From Ichthyophis bannanicus (lineage: Eukaryota; Chordata; Amphibia; Gymnophiona; Ichthyophiidae): a stretch of 64,000 nt of DNA. The stretch covers positions 6,510,001-6,574,000 of the forward strand of contig CM066047.1 of assembly GCA_033557465.1 (NCBI GenBank), given 5' to 3'. The position numbers and the translations under genes were made by a program. Below the pieces are notes generated by a model. That model worked only from the letters and a program-made list of their open reading frames with translations, made no database searches and was not told the DNA's origin. This document shows positions 1-13,885 of the stretch, in pieces; the first letter of the stretch is position 1, and each line of letters begins with the position of its first letter.

Positions 1-344
1 TCAAATACATCTTTGTAGGTATCCTTGAAACCTCTTCCCAGACTAACAGACGCGTCTGTGTTTAATCGGCACATGGGTAGAGTAAGAGCGCCGGCATGTA
101 CCAGAACGTAACCTCAGCAGACTTCTGTATGGACGAATTATACGAAGAACACTTGACTATCAGAAAGCCAGTGTTTGATATTGCTTTCAAAGGTTAAAAA
201 ACAGTCATGTAATGAGGGAAACCGATTTTTAAAGACTATTTCCCAGTTTATTAAAATTGGAAAGAGCTGGAATTGCAGTAGTGGCTCCGCTCTCAGAGGT
301 AGTGGTTTGTAAGCACTATTCAGCAACGTTTGAAGTAAAAAATG
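1..344. other. WT1 intron 1, nothing recognised
   Basis: Sequence upstream of the first CR1 fragment. I see no exon, RNA gene or clear repeat. By position it belongs to intron 1 of WT1, because exon 2 lies downstream and no exon 1 sequence is visible. Confidence 0.4.
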
Positions 345-872
345 CAACAGCAGACTTACTACTACTAATCTGTGAACTATCGTTAAAATTATCTATAGTA
401 CCTGAAGATTGGAGGATCATCAATGTAACGTCAATTTTTAAAAAGGGTTCCAGGATGATCGGGGAAACTACAGACCGGTGAGCCTGATGTCAGTACCGGG
501 AAAAATGGTAGAAACCATCATAAAGAACAAAATTACACAGCATATAGGTAGTCATGGCTTAATGGGAGACAGCCAATATGGCTTTAGACAAGGAAGGTCT
601 TGTCTTACTAATCTGTTATATTTTTTTGAAGGTGTGAATAAACAGGTAGACAAAAGGGAGTCAGTTGATATAAAGTGTATCTGGACTTTCAAAAAGCCTT
701 TGACAAGGTCAACAGAGACTTTTGGCAAAACTACAAAGTCATGGGATAGGAGGCAGTGTACTATTGTGGATCAGGAACTAGTTAAAAGATAGAGAAAGCA
801 GGGGGTAGGGCTAAATAGCCAGTTTTCTCAATGGAGAAAGGTGAATAGTAAAGTACTCCAGGAATTTGTGCT

Positions 873-1102
873 GCACTGCAATGTGCGCCTGCAAGTTAGT
901 GCTGACTCCTGATGGCCCAGCCGCTCCTGGGTTTTCTTGGCAGTGTAACCAGAAGTAGCGTGCCAGGCCTTTCTTCTGATGCAATGGAAGGTTAAGGGAC
1001 TTGCACAAGGTCACAAGGAATGCAAGTGGAAATCGTGGCTACCAAGTCTGGACTCATGGCTACCAAGCCAGTGTTCTAACCATTACGCTACTGCTCCACT
1101 AT
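873..1102 (-). mobile_element. tRNA-derived SINE with MIR-like core
   Basis: Read on the minus strand it starts with a tRNA-like head: box A around tagcgtaatggttagaaca, and a weak box B because the duplicated head is decayed. It continues with a core containing ttgtgcaagtcccttaacc, the MIR/CORE-SINE signature, and then gaaaggcctggcacg and a tail. It splits the CR1 between ctccagg and gctgctttttt, so it is younger than that CR1. Boundaries are approximate to 10 bp. Confidence 0.75.
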
Positions 1103-1317
1103 GCCGAGCCTGCTGCTTTTTTAACAAATTCATTAAATGACCTTGAAATGGGAACAATTAGTGAGTAAATCAAATTCGCAGATGACACAAAATTATTCAG
1201 AGTTTTTAAATCAAAAGAGGATTGTGCAAAATTGCGCAAGGACCTTGAGAAATCAGGATACCAGGCATCCAAATGACAGATCAAATATAATGTGGACAAG
1301 TTCAGAGTTATGCACTT

Positions 1318-1880
1318 GAACATCCTATTGTAAAATGTGTCTTTAAGTGCAATCAGGGATGTCAGAGTCAGAATGTCTGGAAAAAAGGGCACATTCAAGT
1401 TCAGGCACAATTTTGGAAACATGGATGTGCTCAGTACGGACGTCTTTAAAGATGTCTATATAGACGTGCCCAGAATAGCATCTCAGAACACGGATGTCTA
1501 ACAGCATAATGGTTAAAGTAGTGGGTTAGGTGTAGGTTCAAAGCCCAGTGTGGGTCATTTAATTCTCCTTCTTCTATACAGCCTTTGGAAGCTTTAAGGC
1601 TACAACAAGCACATTCCTGCTACCTGTTCGTGCTGGGAGTAGGTCTAAAAGTGGATGTACCTGCAGACATCCCTGACCTTTCTGAAATCAGATGGGATCA
1701 TCTAAGTCCATTGCACCTCCTATGACATGCCTCCACCACGCCCCTTTCTTCTACATCAGAGACATCTTTAAACATCATTTGCATATTGGCTCCGGCAACA
1801 TCTCCATGATTTCGATGTCCACGTGCATGTCTTTGGACGTCCAAATCTTGACTACGACTTTTAAAATGACCCCCTTAAGA
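1318..1880. mobile_element. Insertion in CR1 with tRNA-like module and gaygtc-rich sequence
   Basis: The CR1 reading frame stops matching at about 1317 and resumes at 1880 (aaccacccaaactac, as in the 15.6-20.1 kb copy). The insert contains a tRNA-promoter-like stretch near 1505-1550 (ataatggttaaagtagtggg, then ggttcaaagccc) and many gatgtc/gacgtc words. Those words are shared with the repeats at 20.85-21.4, 28.7-29.3 and 37.36-37.76 kb. No target duplication was found. Probably a non-autonomous element; class unknown. Confidence 0.5.
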
Positions 1881-1922
1881 AAGAACCACCCAAACTACAA
1901 TTACACGAAGCGAGGTTCCACA

Positions 1923-2235
1923 TGATTTATTTTATTTTATTTATTTAACAGTCGCTTCTATACCGCTACCTTCCACAGATCAGGTGCGGTTTACAATGAA
2001 CAAGCAATGAACAGAAAAACAGGTCTGTTTTACATAAAACATTGATAAACTAAGTACAAGTTTTGCTATTACATTGAACATGGTAGAACTATGTATAGGA
2101 AATCAATCGTTAAATGAACATTCTGAAACTATTTACATACAACTATTTACAGGTCTTACAAATAGTTATTAAATCATTTTTCAATTGTAGTTTGTCTGAG
2201 AGAGTTGAATTTGGCATTCCCTGAGACCTCTGAGA
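1923..2235 (-). mobile_element. L2-like LINE 3' end inserted in CR1
   Basis: It begins with tttattttatttatttaac and ataccgctacc...gcggtttacaat. This is the reverse complement of the L2-type 3' end (gtaaaccgc...gcggtataaataaata). A 5-bp duplication ccaca flanks it (1918-1922 and 2236-2240), and CR1 sequence continues on both sides. Confidence 0.65.
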
Positions 2236-3013
2236 CCACATTAGGAATCACCACCCAGGAAAAGGATCTGGGCATCATCATAGAGAATGATTGAAGCCCT
2301 CGGCCCAGTGTGCAGCGGCAACCAAGAAAGCAAATAGAATGCTAGGAATCATAAGGAAAGGAATGAAGAATTAAACAAAGGATGACATCATAATGCCTCT
2401 GTATCGTTCCATGGTGCGACTGCACCTTGAATATTGTGTGCAATTCTGGTTGCCATATCTTAAAAAGGATATAGCAGAATTAGAAAAAGGTACAGAGAAG
2501 AGCCACCAAAATGGTAAAGGGGATGGAAGGATACCCCTATGAAGAAAGCTCAAAAATTTAGGGCTCTTCAAACTTGGGAAAAAGATGACAGAAGGGAAAT
2601 ATGATAAAGGTCTATAGATGAGAGGAGTGGAACGGGTAAACGTAGGTTACTCCATCAAAAAGTAGAAAGACTAGAGGACATGCAATGAAGCTACAGTGTA
2701 ATCCATTTAAGACTAATAAGAGTAAATATTTTTCACTCAATGCATAATCAAACTCTGGAATTTGTTACCGGAGGATGTCATAAAAGCTGTTAGTGTAGCT
2801 GGGTTTAGAAAAGGTTTGGACAAGTTCCTGGAGGAAAGGTCCATAAACCATTATTAAAGAGGACCCGGGAAATCCACTGCTTGCCCTAGAACAAGCACTG
2901 TGGAACCTGTAGTCTTTGGGAACCTGCCAGGTACTTATGACTTGGATTGGCCACTGTTGTAAAGAAGATACAGGGTTTGATGGATCTTGGTCTGACCCAT
3001 TGTGGCATTTCTT

Positions 3014-5877
<2,864 letters not shown>

Positions 5878-6035
5878 TAACAATTTATTTCTATTTTAAA
5901 TCTTGTCAAACTTTCATAGTCAGAGTGTGGTAAACTCTGTTTTTCTCTGAATGAAAACATACTAGACTGTTACATGCAAGTAAGGGGAAGATATCTGGGT
6001 TACGCGGTTGCAGATTAGCCTGTTCCGGCTGTAGT

Positions 6036-6405
6036 CACTGTTCCCTCTAAGCTGTGCGCGTGTGTGTGCACACATACCTCGCCAAGCGAGCGCACATACT
6101 TTACAACAGAGCGCACAAAACTTTACAGTTCTGATTCTGATAGAAAACACAGACGTCTTACAATTTAAAAGTTGTGATTGTAATTACTAGAAATTTTCCG
6201 CTTCATTTGGTAATCGTCTATTTTCATTTCATTTGATTAAAATCCATGTGGTGTACATACTGTATTCTGATGTGTAGTCAAATTTTAAAGTATAACACTT
6301 ATCCGAATGTCGTTATGTGGCGCACAAAAATGTAACCTTCCTTCAAAAGCTGCACAGCTGATATTTTATGCACACACAGCCTAAAGAAAATTAGAGGGAA
6401 CATTG
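6036..6405. mobile_element. Non-autonomous hAT element, 370 bp, 8-bp target duplication
   Basis: The left terminus cactgttccctctaagctg and the right terminus aaaattagagggaacattg are inverted repeats of the widespread CA(A/G)TGTTCCCTCTAA hAT (Tip100-like) type. Perfect 8-bp direct repeats gctgtagt flank it at 6028-6035 and 6406-6413, the duplication length expected for hAT. No transposase is encoded. Confidence 0.93.
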
Positions 6406-6413
6406 GCTGTAGT

Positions 6414-7087
6414 CCACGATTCATCAGGGTATATTTGCAGCATAAAATCTGTGTTTTCCCGCACTGTTCATTTTGTCATTAGTAAGATTCATAAGAAAGT
6501 AGCCAGTCACTCAGTAGTTACTTTCTGCATGTTCCATGTTTCTCACGTGTTTGCATACAGAAGTAAAAAGCTGAGCATTTCGGATTTTCTGTTTGAGGTG
6601 CTACTGCGCATTCTCTCACGTTTGCTCTGTTCGATTACATGCCAAAGAAGAAAATAAATGATTTCCGGGACTAAAGAAAAGCCAAGGTGCTTCCGACTTC
6701 TCACCTAAATAAAAGCATTTCAAACCAAATTTGTAGTGGCAGATACAGCTTGACTATTGTACAGGTAGTGGGAGCAGTTACAGTACAACTGTAAGCACAT
6801 TACTGGGCCACACTGCTCATTTATTTATAGAGGCTTCGATGAAATCTCCAACACTTTGAAGTCAATACATTAAACTGCGATAACTAGCTAGCAGAAGGAT
6901 AAACACAAAATCTATGCTAATGAGATGCAAAACTATGCCAGGTACTGTACTTCATTCCTTAATAATGCAGCAAAAACTAACATGTTCAAATGCACAAAAT
7001 GTAGTGCAGATGCATTAACACAAAAAGGTTTTGTATTCCCATCAAACTGTAGATTTTATGCACACACTTTACCATCGTGGTTAATAT
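6414..7087. other. Intronic sequence, nothing recognised
   Basis: AT-rich sequence with no recognisable exon, RNA or repeat terminus. Confidence 0.4.
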
Positions 7088-7580
7088 AGAAACATAGAAA
7101 AATGACGACAGAAAAAGACCATATGGCCTATCTAGTCTGTCCTTCCATATCAACAACTACAACAGTCCCCGATTTTCCTTTAGAGGTCCTCTGTGTTTGT
7201 CCCATGCTTTTTTGAATTCAGATACTGTCCTCATCTCTACCACCTCCACTGGGAGACTATTCCACGGATCCATCACTCTTTCCGTAAAGAAATATTTCTG
7301 CATATCACTCCTGAATCTATCCCCCTTCACCCTCATCCCATGTCCCCTCGTAGCAGAACTTGCTTTCAATTGAAAGAGGCTCTCTCCCTGAACATTTATG
7401 CCACGGAGGTATTTAAACATCTCAATCATATCACCTCTATCCCATCTTTCCTCTAAGGTGTACATATTAAGATACTTAAGTCTGTCCTCAGATGCTTTAT
7501 AATGAAGACCACTAACCATTTTAGTAGCCACCCTCTGTACTGACTCCATCCTGTTTATATCCTTTTGAAGGTGTGATATG
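7088..7580 (-). mobile_element. CR1 family B LINE, C-terminal and 3' end
   Basis: The minus strand encodes a reverse-transcriptase C-terminus ending: DINRMESVQRVATKMVSGLH, then YTLEERWDRGDMIEMFKYLR and NSLPVEVVEMRTVSEFKKAW. The 3' tail (7088-7150 on this strand) contains ggccatatggtctttttctg. It is truncated at the 5' side. The frame is open across about 148 codons, so this fragment is less decayed than its neighbours. Confidence 0.85.
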
Positions 7581-7757
7581 ATTAGTAATATGTATGAATG
7601 CATACTAAAGGCTTATTTTAATGCAGTTTAGTACACTGACTATTCTTTTTCAGGTAGATTATAATTAGCCTGTTAGATGCAATAGATAAACTGCCTTTTA
7701 TGTCATAAAACAAATCTACCTCATCCTGAAACTCCCAACATCAGTAACCCTAAAGCA

Positions 7758-7980
7758 AAAATGCAATGTGTGCCTTTGAGTCAGTACTGACTCCTGGTGA
7801 CCCAGAAGCTCCTGGGTTTTCTTGGCAGTGTCACCGGAAGTAGATTGCCAGGCCTTTCTTCTGAGGCAATGGAGGGTTAAGTGACTTGCCCAAGGCCACA
7901 AGGAGGGCTAGGGGGAAATTGAACCCTGGTTGCTTGGTTACCAAGCCAGTGCTCTAACCACTAGGCTACTCCTCCACTCC
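7758..7980 (-). mobile_element. tRNA-derived SINE, 223 bp, 12-bp target duplication
   Basis: On the minus strand: box A tagcctagtggttagagcac, box B agggttcaattt, core gccttgggcaagtcactta, then gaaaggcctggcaatctac and a tail ending near ggcacacattgc. The perfect repeats aaccctaaagca at 7746-7757 and 7981-7992 mark the insertion. This is the best-preserved copy and defines the family ends. Confidence 0.92.
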
Positions 7981-8117
7981 AACCCTAAAGCAGGCCTTGG
8001 CATATTTTCTTGGAATCTAGGAAGCAGCCTAAAAAGTTAGCAACCAGCCACTGAGACCTAGACCAGGAAGTGACCCCTTCCCAAAAAAAGTATATTGTGG
8101 TTTCTTTTTTAGATTTT

Positions 8118-8177
8118 AGGCCTGATTTATTAAAACTATTTTTCCATTTTCTATAGGAAAAAAATAAATCAGGTCTA
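8118..8177. repeat. Short A/T-rich hairpin
   Basis: The arms ggcctgatttatt and aataaatcaggtc pair around about 30 bp that also contains ttttcc/ggaaaa pairing. It looks like the terminal part of a small palindromic MITE. Confidence 0.5.
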
Positions 8178-8339
8178 TAATGTGCCACTGCACAGTGCCA
8201 ACAGAAGACTATGGGTCCACGTCACCTCCCGGTGACCCCATATAGCTGCACCTGAGGAAGCTTCCTTTTTTGCTTCAGATATCACCATGGCCTGGTGATA
8301 CGTGAAGCAAAAAAAGTCTCTTATGCCTCTGCATCTTGC

Positions 8340-9465
8340 CTTCAGCCAATCTCTCTCTCTCTGATAACCCCCCCCCAGACTTCACCCAATCTCTCTCTCA
8401 TAGCTGCCCTCCAGCTTTACACTGTCTTTCTCCCCCCCGACTTCAACCTGTTTTTCTCCTCCACCACAACACCTCCCATCCCAAGCTTAATCTCTCTTTC
8501 AATCCCCCCCCAAGACTTCACCCAATCTCTATCTCTCTCTCTCTCTCTCTCTCATAGCTGCCCCCCCAGCTTCACCCTGCCCCCTATAACAGCTCCCACC
8601 CCCAGGCTTAATCTCTCTCTCTCATACCCCACCCCAAAAACTTCACTCAATATGTGTATGTGTCTCTTTCTCATACCCCTCAGATTTTATTCAGTGTCTC
8701 TCTCTCTCATACTCCCGTAGACTTCACTTAGTCTCTCTCTCTCTCATGAACCCTTCTCCTAGGCTTCATTTACTTGGTCTCTCTGTCTTTCTCTCCCCTA
8801 CCTCCCCTTGCCCAGACTTCACTCAGTGTGTGTGTCTCTCTCTGTCTCTCATACAACCCCCAGACTTCACTCAGTGTCTCTCCCTCTCTCAAAACTGCCC
8901 CCCCCTCAACTTCACCCTGTCTCTCTCTCCCCCCACCTAACATCTCCCACCCTCAGGCTTAATCTCTCTCTCTCTTACTCCCCTCCCCTAGAATTCACCC
9001 AGTATGTGTATATGTCTCTCTCTCTCTTTCATACCCCCCCAGACCTCATTCAGTGTCTCTCTCTCCCAAACCTCACTCAGTCTCTCTCTCCATGAACCCT
9101 TCCCCTAGGTTTCAACTAGTTGGTCTCTCTCTCTCTCATACAACCCCCAGACTTCACTAAGTCTCTCATGATCCTTTCCCCTAGACTTATTCTAGTTGGT
9201 CTCTCTCTCTCATATCCCCCCCCCCCCAGACTTCACTCAGTGTCAGTCTCTCTCTCTCTCTCTCATATCCCCCTCCCCCAGACTTCACTCAGTGTCTCTC
9301 TCATGACCCTTTCCCCTAGGTTTCATCTAGTTGGTCTCTTTCTCATACCTCCCCAAGACTTCTTAGTCTCTCTTTCACTCTCTCTCTCATGCAACCCCCA
9401 GACTTCATGCAGGGTCTCTCTCTCTCTCTCATACCCTCCTTCATACACTCTCTCTCTCAATTACC
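8340..9465 (+). repeat. Degenerate pyrimidine-rich array
   Basis: Runs of (tc)n alternate with phrases such as cccagacttcactcagtgtc and catacccccc, with period about 35-60 bp and much length variation. The phrase cttcactcagt recurs more than a dozen times. Open frames here are low-complexity Ser/Leu/Pro and not genes. Confidence 0.85.
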
Positions 9466-9892
9466 TGATTCTTGTGCCTGTCTGCAGCTGTTGGAAAATG
9501 CAGCATTGTCACACTTCCCCTACCTCTAAATGCTTGAGTTGTGCAGTGGATGAAGTTCAGGCAGATCTTGAGGTTTTAAGTCTTGCAAGTCTTAAATTAT
9601 AACTAATTCTATTTTGGTGTTAGAAACTGCACTGTGGTTCTCTTTTTCTTTTTGAGCATCTATTTTGCATGCAACAAAACCCCTCCCCCAATAGCTGCAG
9701 AGCAGAACTAGGATGTTTCACCATAGAACCCAACATACAAGAAAAAAAATCTGATTCAGATGTCATCTCATTAACAGCTTCTCCAGTACCAAACAGATTG
9801 TGAAGTAACACAAAACTCTATAAAAGTCACTGAAGAACTATAAAGCAAATCTACCATGCCATAATTATACCAGCTTCTAAAATTAACACTAT
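9466..9892. other. Intronic sequence, nothing recognised
   Basis: No exon, RNA gene or repeat terminus recognised. Confidence 0.35.
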
Positions 9893-10553
9893 AAGAAGCT
9901 TATCCCCCCTGTAACCCCTCTTCTCAAGCCGCTTCGTTGGCTCCCTAACCATTTTTGTATCCAATTCAAACTTCTCCTATTGATCTATAAATGCTTTCAC
10001 TCTGCAGCTCCTCACTACCTTTCTTCTCTGATCTCTCCCTCCCCCGTCCTCCCCCCTCCCCCGTCCCCCCCCAGGGAACTCGGCTCTTCTGCATTCACTC
10101 TGCAGCTCCTCACTACCTTTCTTCTCTTATCTCTCCCTACACCGTCCTCCCCCCGTCCCCCCAGGGAACTCGGCTCTTCTGGCAGATCCCTTCTATCCAT
10201 GCCCATTTCTTCCACTGCCAACTGCAGACTTTGATTTTTCCACCAGGCTGCTTCTTATGCCTTGAACAAATTATCTGAGTCAGTGTGTTAGGCTCCATCT
10301 CTGTCCCTTTTCAAATCCAGGCTCAAAGCTCACCTTTGAGGCTGCTTTTAGATGCTGTTCCGCAGCGTTTCCTGGTCTCCAACTGTTTTTCCTTACTATT
10401 CACCTAGACATATCCTAGTCCCCAGCTGTGGTGTTGTCTGTCTTGACTAGATTGTAAGCTCTGATGAGCAGGGACAGTCTTTTACATGTCTCTGTACAGC
10501 GCTGAATATGCCTTGTAGTGCTACACAAATGATTAATAGTAGTAGTACCCAAA
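9893..10553 (+). mobile_element. L2-like LINE 3' portion with internal tandem duplication
   Basis: The frame contains FVSNSNFSY-like text followed by LLIYKCFHSAAPHYLSSLI, the C-terminal L2-clade pattern (His-x-x-Pro region, then LIYK...HGLAPxYL). A 98-bp segment is duplicated at 9996-10180; both units begin ttcactctgcagctcctcac. The 3' UTR holds gattgtaagctctgatgagc and ctctgtacagcgctgaata, ending with (agt)n at 10543-10553. Confidence 0.75.
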
Positions 10554-10939
10554 AAAGAGCAGGGCCATAAATCTTGCAGTAGGCCTTAGAATATCCTTAC
10601 ACCTATTTGGAAAACTGAACAAGCCAGATTACTACACATCCTAAATAGAAACTCCATGCTAACAGAACACGTGGTCTCAGTCACACAGGCAGAACACAGT
10701 TAGATCTTCACCAAGTGCAGAATAAATTATAAAAAACTCAAAATAGAAATATGTAGACAAAATTAAAATGAAAACCCAACAAGCTAGACTCTGCATGCAG
10801 TGCAACATAAGAAACAGTGATACATTTTCCCCTGTACTGTGCAAAATATAAAGATGGCATATATAAAATCCCCAAACTGACATATTCTAGTCATTAAACT
10901 GCAAATAAATTCTTTACCTTTATCACCTCGCTATTTTAT
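10554..10939. other. Intronic sequence, nothing recognised
   Basis: AT-rich sequence with no recognisable feature. Confidence 0.35.
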
Positions 10940-12400
10940 TTTTCTAATTTCCTTGGTCCCGGTATCTGGTTTCTGTGTCCTCTTTCTTCTCTTAACTCTT
11001 TTCCATAGTCTGCAGTCCACCTGCTACTTCTCTCCACTCCTGCCTTCCTCACTTGCTCCCCTACATCCATCTCCATCATTGATCTTTTTCCTTTCAGCTT
11101 TCTTCCATTTTTCTCTCTTTATCAACTCAGAACTCATGTCCCTTTCTTATATCCAGTTCTCAATCTCCCTCTTTTTACAACCCTCTCACTCCGTCTCACT
11201 ATCCTTCCCCAGTCAATTATTCCCCAGATTTAACCAACTCTTTTCTTTCTCTCTTCTACCCTCCCTGTGTTCAGCATCTATCCCCTTCTCTCCTGCTGTC
11301 GTTTCTCCCTCTCTTCCCAATCTCATGCCCCCCTTTTCTCATTCTATCCCCCATGTCCAGCATCCCCCTCTCCCCACCTTGTGCCCAGCATCTCCTCTCT
11401 CATCAAATGTCCAGCATCTGCCCTCCACTCCCTCACTTTGTGCCTAGCATCTGCCCTCCACACCTACTGTGTCCAGTCTCTGCCCCATATCCCTCAGCCC
11501 ATGTCCAGCATCTGCCATTTATCCCCTTATGACCCCTACCCTGTGTTCAACATCTGCTCTTCATCCTTTTATGACCTCTACCCAATGTCCGGCCTTTGTT
11601 CTCTACCCCATGTCCAGATCTGCTCTCTATCCCTCTATCCCCCCTACCTCATGTCCAGCATCTACCTTCACTTCATATCTGCCATTTGCTCTCTGTCCCC
11701 TTATGTAACCCCCCCCCCCCCCCCCTATGTTTGTCTCTTCTCCTCCAGCCTATATCTGTCTCTTCTCCTCCAGCCTATGTCTGTCTCTTCTCCTCCAGCC
11801 TATGCAGGGCCGGCCCATCCACTAGCTGGTTACCTAGGCTGACTGGCCCAGGTGGGCGGTGGCAGTGCCACACAGGACCAGCTGTGCCACCCCCCCCCCC
11901 CAAGTGCTGCTGCCAATTCTGTTTGGGAGGAAGGGGAGGTGGGCAGAGGCAGCATTTCAAGAAGTGGTGTTTTTTGCCGCCATTTTCTTGCCTGCTGGCA
12001 GAAAGCCATCACTTTTTGAAATGCTGCTACCTCTGCCTCCAAATAGAATCAGTGGCAGCTTGGGGTGGGGGGGGGGGGGTGTGAGGCTGTGGTTTCTGCC
12101 TAGGACAGTAGAAACCCTTGGGCCGGCTCTGAGCCTATGTCCAGCATCGGCCCACCCACTCACCCATGTGCTGCATCTGCCTTCCAACCCCGCCTTATGT
12201 GTCCAGTATCTGTCCTTCAACTGCCCTTTCTGCCCAGCTTCTGCCCCATGTCATCCCCTCCACACTTCCTATTTAGCATCTGCCCTTTGCCCTCCCTTGT
12301 GTCCATCTGCCCAGCATTTTCCTTCCAGCCTTCCACTCACTCACTTGTGCCCGTCACCACTGTCGCCACTTTATCTGAGCCTGCAGTGGCAGTGGTGGTC
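10940..12400 (+). repeat. Degenerate pyrimidine-rich minisatellite (ccatgtccagcatctg type)
   Basis: The phrase ccatgtccagcatctgcc recurs at irregular spacing of about 40-60 bp from about 11340 to 12300, embedded in c/t-rich sequence. The array is interrupted by the hAT MITE at 11805-12131 and resumes directly after it, so the array is older than the MITE. A c-run of 18 lies at 11708-11725. Confidence 0.8.
11805..12131. mobile_element. hAT MITE, 327 bp, 8-bp target duplication
   Basis: Termini cagggccggcccatccacta and ttgggccggctctg are inverted. Perfect 8-bp repeats agcctatg lie at 11797-11804 and 12132-12139. The inside is a foldback: gcagcatttcaagaagtg against cactttttgaaatgctgct. A run of c near 11890 faces a run of g near 12068. 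No coding capacity. A related element lies at 32475-32802. Confidence 0.93.
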
Positions 12401-12545
12401 CAGCCTCTCTTAAAAACCAAAACAAAAAACCAATCTCACAGCTCAAAGCAGTTCCTGGTGAGGAAGACTGGTCTAGTTCCTCCCTCTCTGACAGGAAGCA
12501 TGCATCAGAGAGGGGCAGGACCAGACTAGACTTCTCAGCTAGCAC
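12401..12545. other. Short spacer, nothing recognised
   Basis: Links the pyrimidine-rich array to the minisatellite. No feature recognised. Confidence 0.3.
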
Positions 12546-13305
12546 AATTACAGGGGCTAGAGGGCAGATACAGCGACCAGAGTGCAGTTACAGGGGCTAG
12601 AGGGCAGTTACAGGGGCTAGAGGGCAGTTACAGGGGCTAGTGTTACAGTGGCTAGAGTGCAGTTACAGTGGCTAGTGTGCAGTTACAGTGGCTAGTGTTA
12701 CAGCGGCTGGTGTGCAGTTACAGCGGCTAGAGGGCAGTTACAGTGGCTAGTGTTACAGCAGCTAGTGTGCAATTACAGCGGCTAGTGTTACAGTGGCTAG
12801 TATTACAGCGGCTAGTGTTACAGCGGCTAGTGTGCAGTTACAGCGGCTAGAGGGCAGTTACAGTGGCTAGTGTTACAGCGGCTAGAGTGCAGTTACAGCG
12901 GCTAGAGGGCAGTTACAGTGGCTAGAGGGCAGTTACAGCGGCTAGTGTGCAGTTACAGTGGCTAGTGTTACAGCAGCTAGAGTGCAGTTACAGTGGCTAG
13001 AGGGCAGTTACAGTGGCTAGTGTGCAGTTACAGTGGCTAGTGTGCAGGTACAGCGGCTAGTGTTACAGCGGCTAGTGTGCAGTTACAGTGGCTAGTGTTA
13101 CAGTGGCTAGTGTGCAGTTACAGCGGCTAGAGGGCAGTTACAGTGGCTAGTGTTACAGCGGCTAGTGTGCAGTTACAGCGGCTAGTGTTACAGTGGCTAG
13201 TATTACAGCGGCTAGTGTTACAGCGGCTAGTGTGCAGTTACAGTGGCTAGTGTGCAGTTACAGCGGCTAGTGTTACAGTGGCTAGTGTGCAGTTACAGCG
13301 GCTAG
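12546..13305 (+). repeat. Minisatellite with mixed 20-bp and 15-bp units and a 400-bp higher-order repeat
   Basis: About 45 units. Long units read ggctagtgtgcagttacagt or the agagggcagttaca variant; short units read ggctagtgttacagc. The order is irregular, but the 120-bp string starting at 12721 recurs at 13121 with only two differences, including the rare unit containing tattacagcg. That is a 400-bp segmental duplication inside the array. Confidence 0.95.
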
Positions 13306-13814
13306 TTGTCGCTGCTGAACGTTAGACTTGGATATTCAATACCAGGGTCACATCCGGCCACTGGCATTGAATATCTAGATTGGCTGCTGCCTGGTTAGAT
13401 TCGGTGACAAAAATCAGGACGGCCTTTTCTGTGCCCAACTCTCACTACCGCTTGAATATTGCATCTGACTGATTATCCCAGGTACCGCACACAGAGCGCC
13501 CTGATGGTAACCACTTAGCATTGGGGTGCCAAGCAGCGGTTCTTGTCGATATTCAGTGGCAGTAACCGTGTTAGTGGCATTTAAATGAATTACAGGTCTG
13601 AAAACTATGTAAATGCCTTTCAGTATTGGGCCCAACATTCCAGGCCATTAGTTATGGAGACTGTGACTAAGCTGAGGTCATATACTGTTGTGGGTACCTG
13701 GAGGGCAACTTCATAAGGTCATGTCTCATTAATGCCCATTTTCACAGGCCTATGTTATGCCTCTTTTAAAGTAAAGTGCGTGCCTGCTTGCCTTTATAAA
13801 ATAGTAGCTTACAT
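13306..13814. repeat. Possible MITE with gatattca words
   Basis: It contains ttggatattcaatacca, ggcattgaatatct and gtcgatattcagtggca. Such gatattca/tgaatatc pairs also occur at 54115-54450. Termini were not defined, so class is uncertain. Confidence 0.35.
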
Positions 13815-13885
13815 AGTTTATTAGATTTGATATACCGCCCTTTGTAGGGAAACATACAGAGCGGTTTACACTAAAATGAAATTAA
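13815..13885 (-). mobile_element. L2-like 3' tail
   Basis: Reads tttattagatttgatatacc, gccc and gagcggtttacact, the reverse complement of an L2-type terminus. Confidence 0.55.

Larger units (their letters stand above)
345..3013 (+). mobile_element. CR1-type LINE (family A), reverse transcriptase to 3' end, broken by three insertions
   Basis: A 5'-truncated CR1-clade LINE. In pieces it encodes the reverse-transcriptase thumb and palm region: EDWRIINVTSIFKKGSR near 405-455, then after a frameshift VPGKMVETIIKNKI, QYGFRQGRSCLTNLL and DDTKLF. The C-terminal part (about 2241-2860) reads [16 protein letters not shown] and SLPEDVIKAVSVAGF-like segments. The 3' end at 2900-3013 has the CR1 family ending, with the words ggtctgaccca and ttatgttcttatgg. 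It is interrupted by a SINE (873-1102), a tRNA-like insert (1318-1880) and an L2 tail (1923-2235). Multiple stops and frameshifts make it dead. The same family recurs at 15.6-20.1, 35.8, 58.6 and 62 kb. CR1 is assigned from remembered motifs and the terminal octamer-like repeat. Confidence 0.85.

Noticed and set aside
7758..7980. tRNA gene
   Set aside because: The A and B boxes belong to a SINE with MIR-like core and target duplication; no full cloverleaf. The same applies to the other SINE heads.
8295..9602. Overlapping Ser/Leu/Pro-rich open frames
   Set aside because: They are translations of (tc)n-rich repeats in several frames with no domain.
10953..12529. Long open frames up to 191 codons in both strands
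   Set aside because: Low-complexity translation of the pyrimidine-rich array and hAT MITE.
12546..13305. CRISPR-like array
   Set aside because: Repeats are contiguous without unique spacers and the DNA is eukaryotic.
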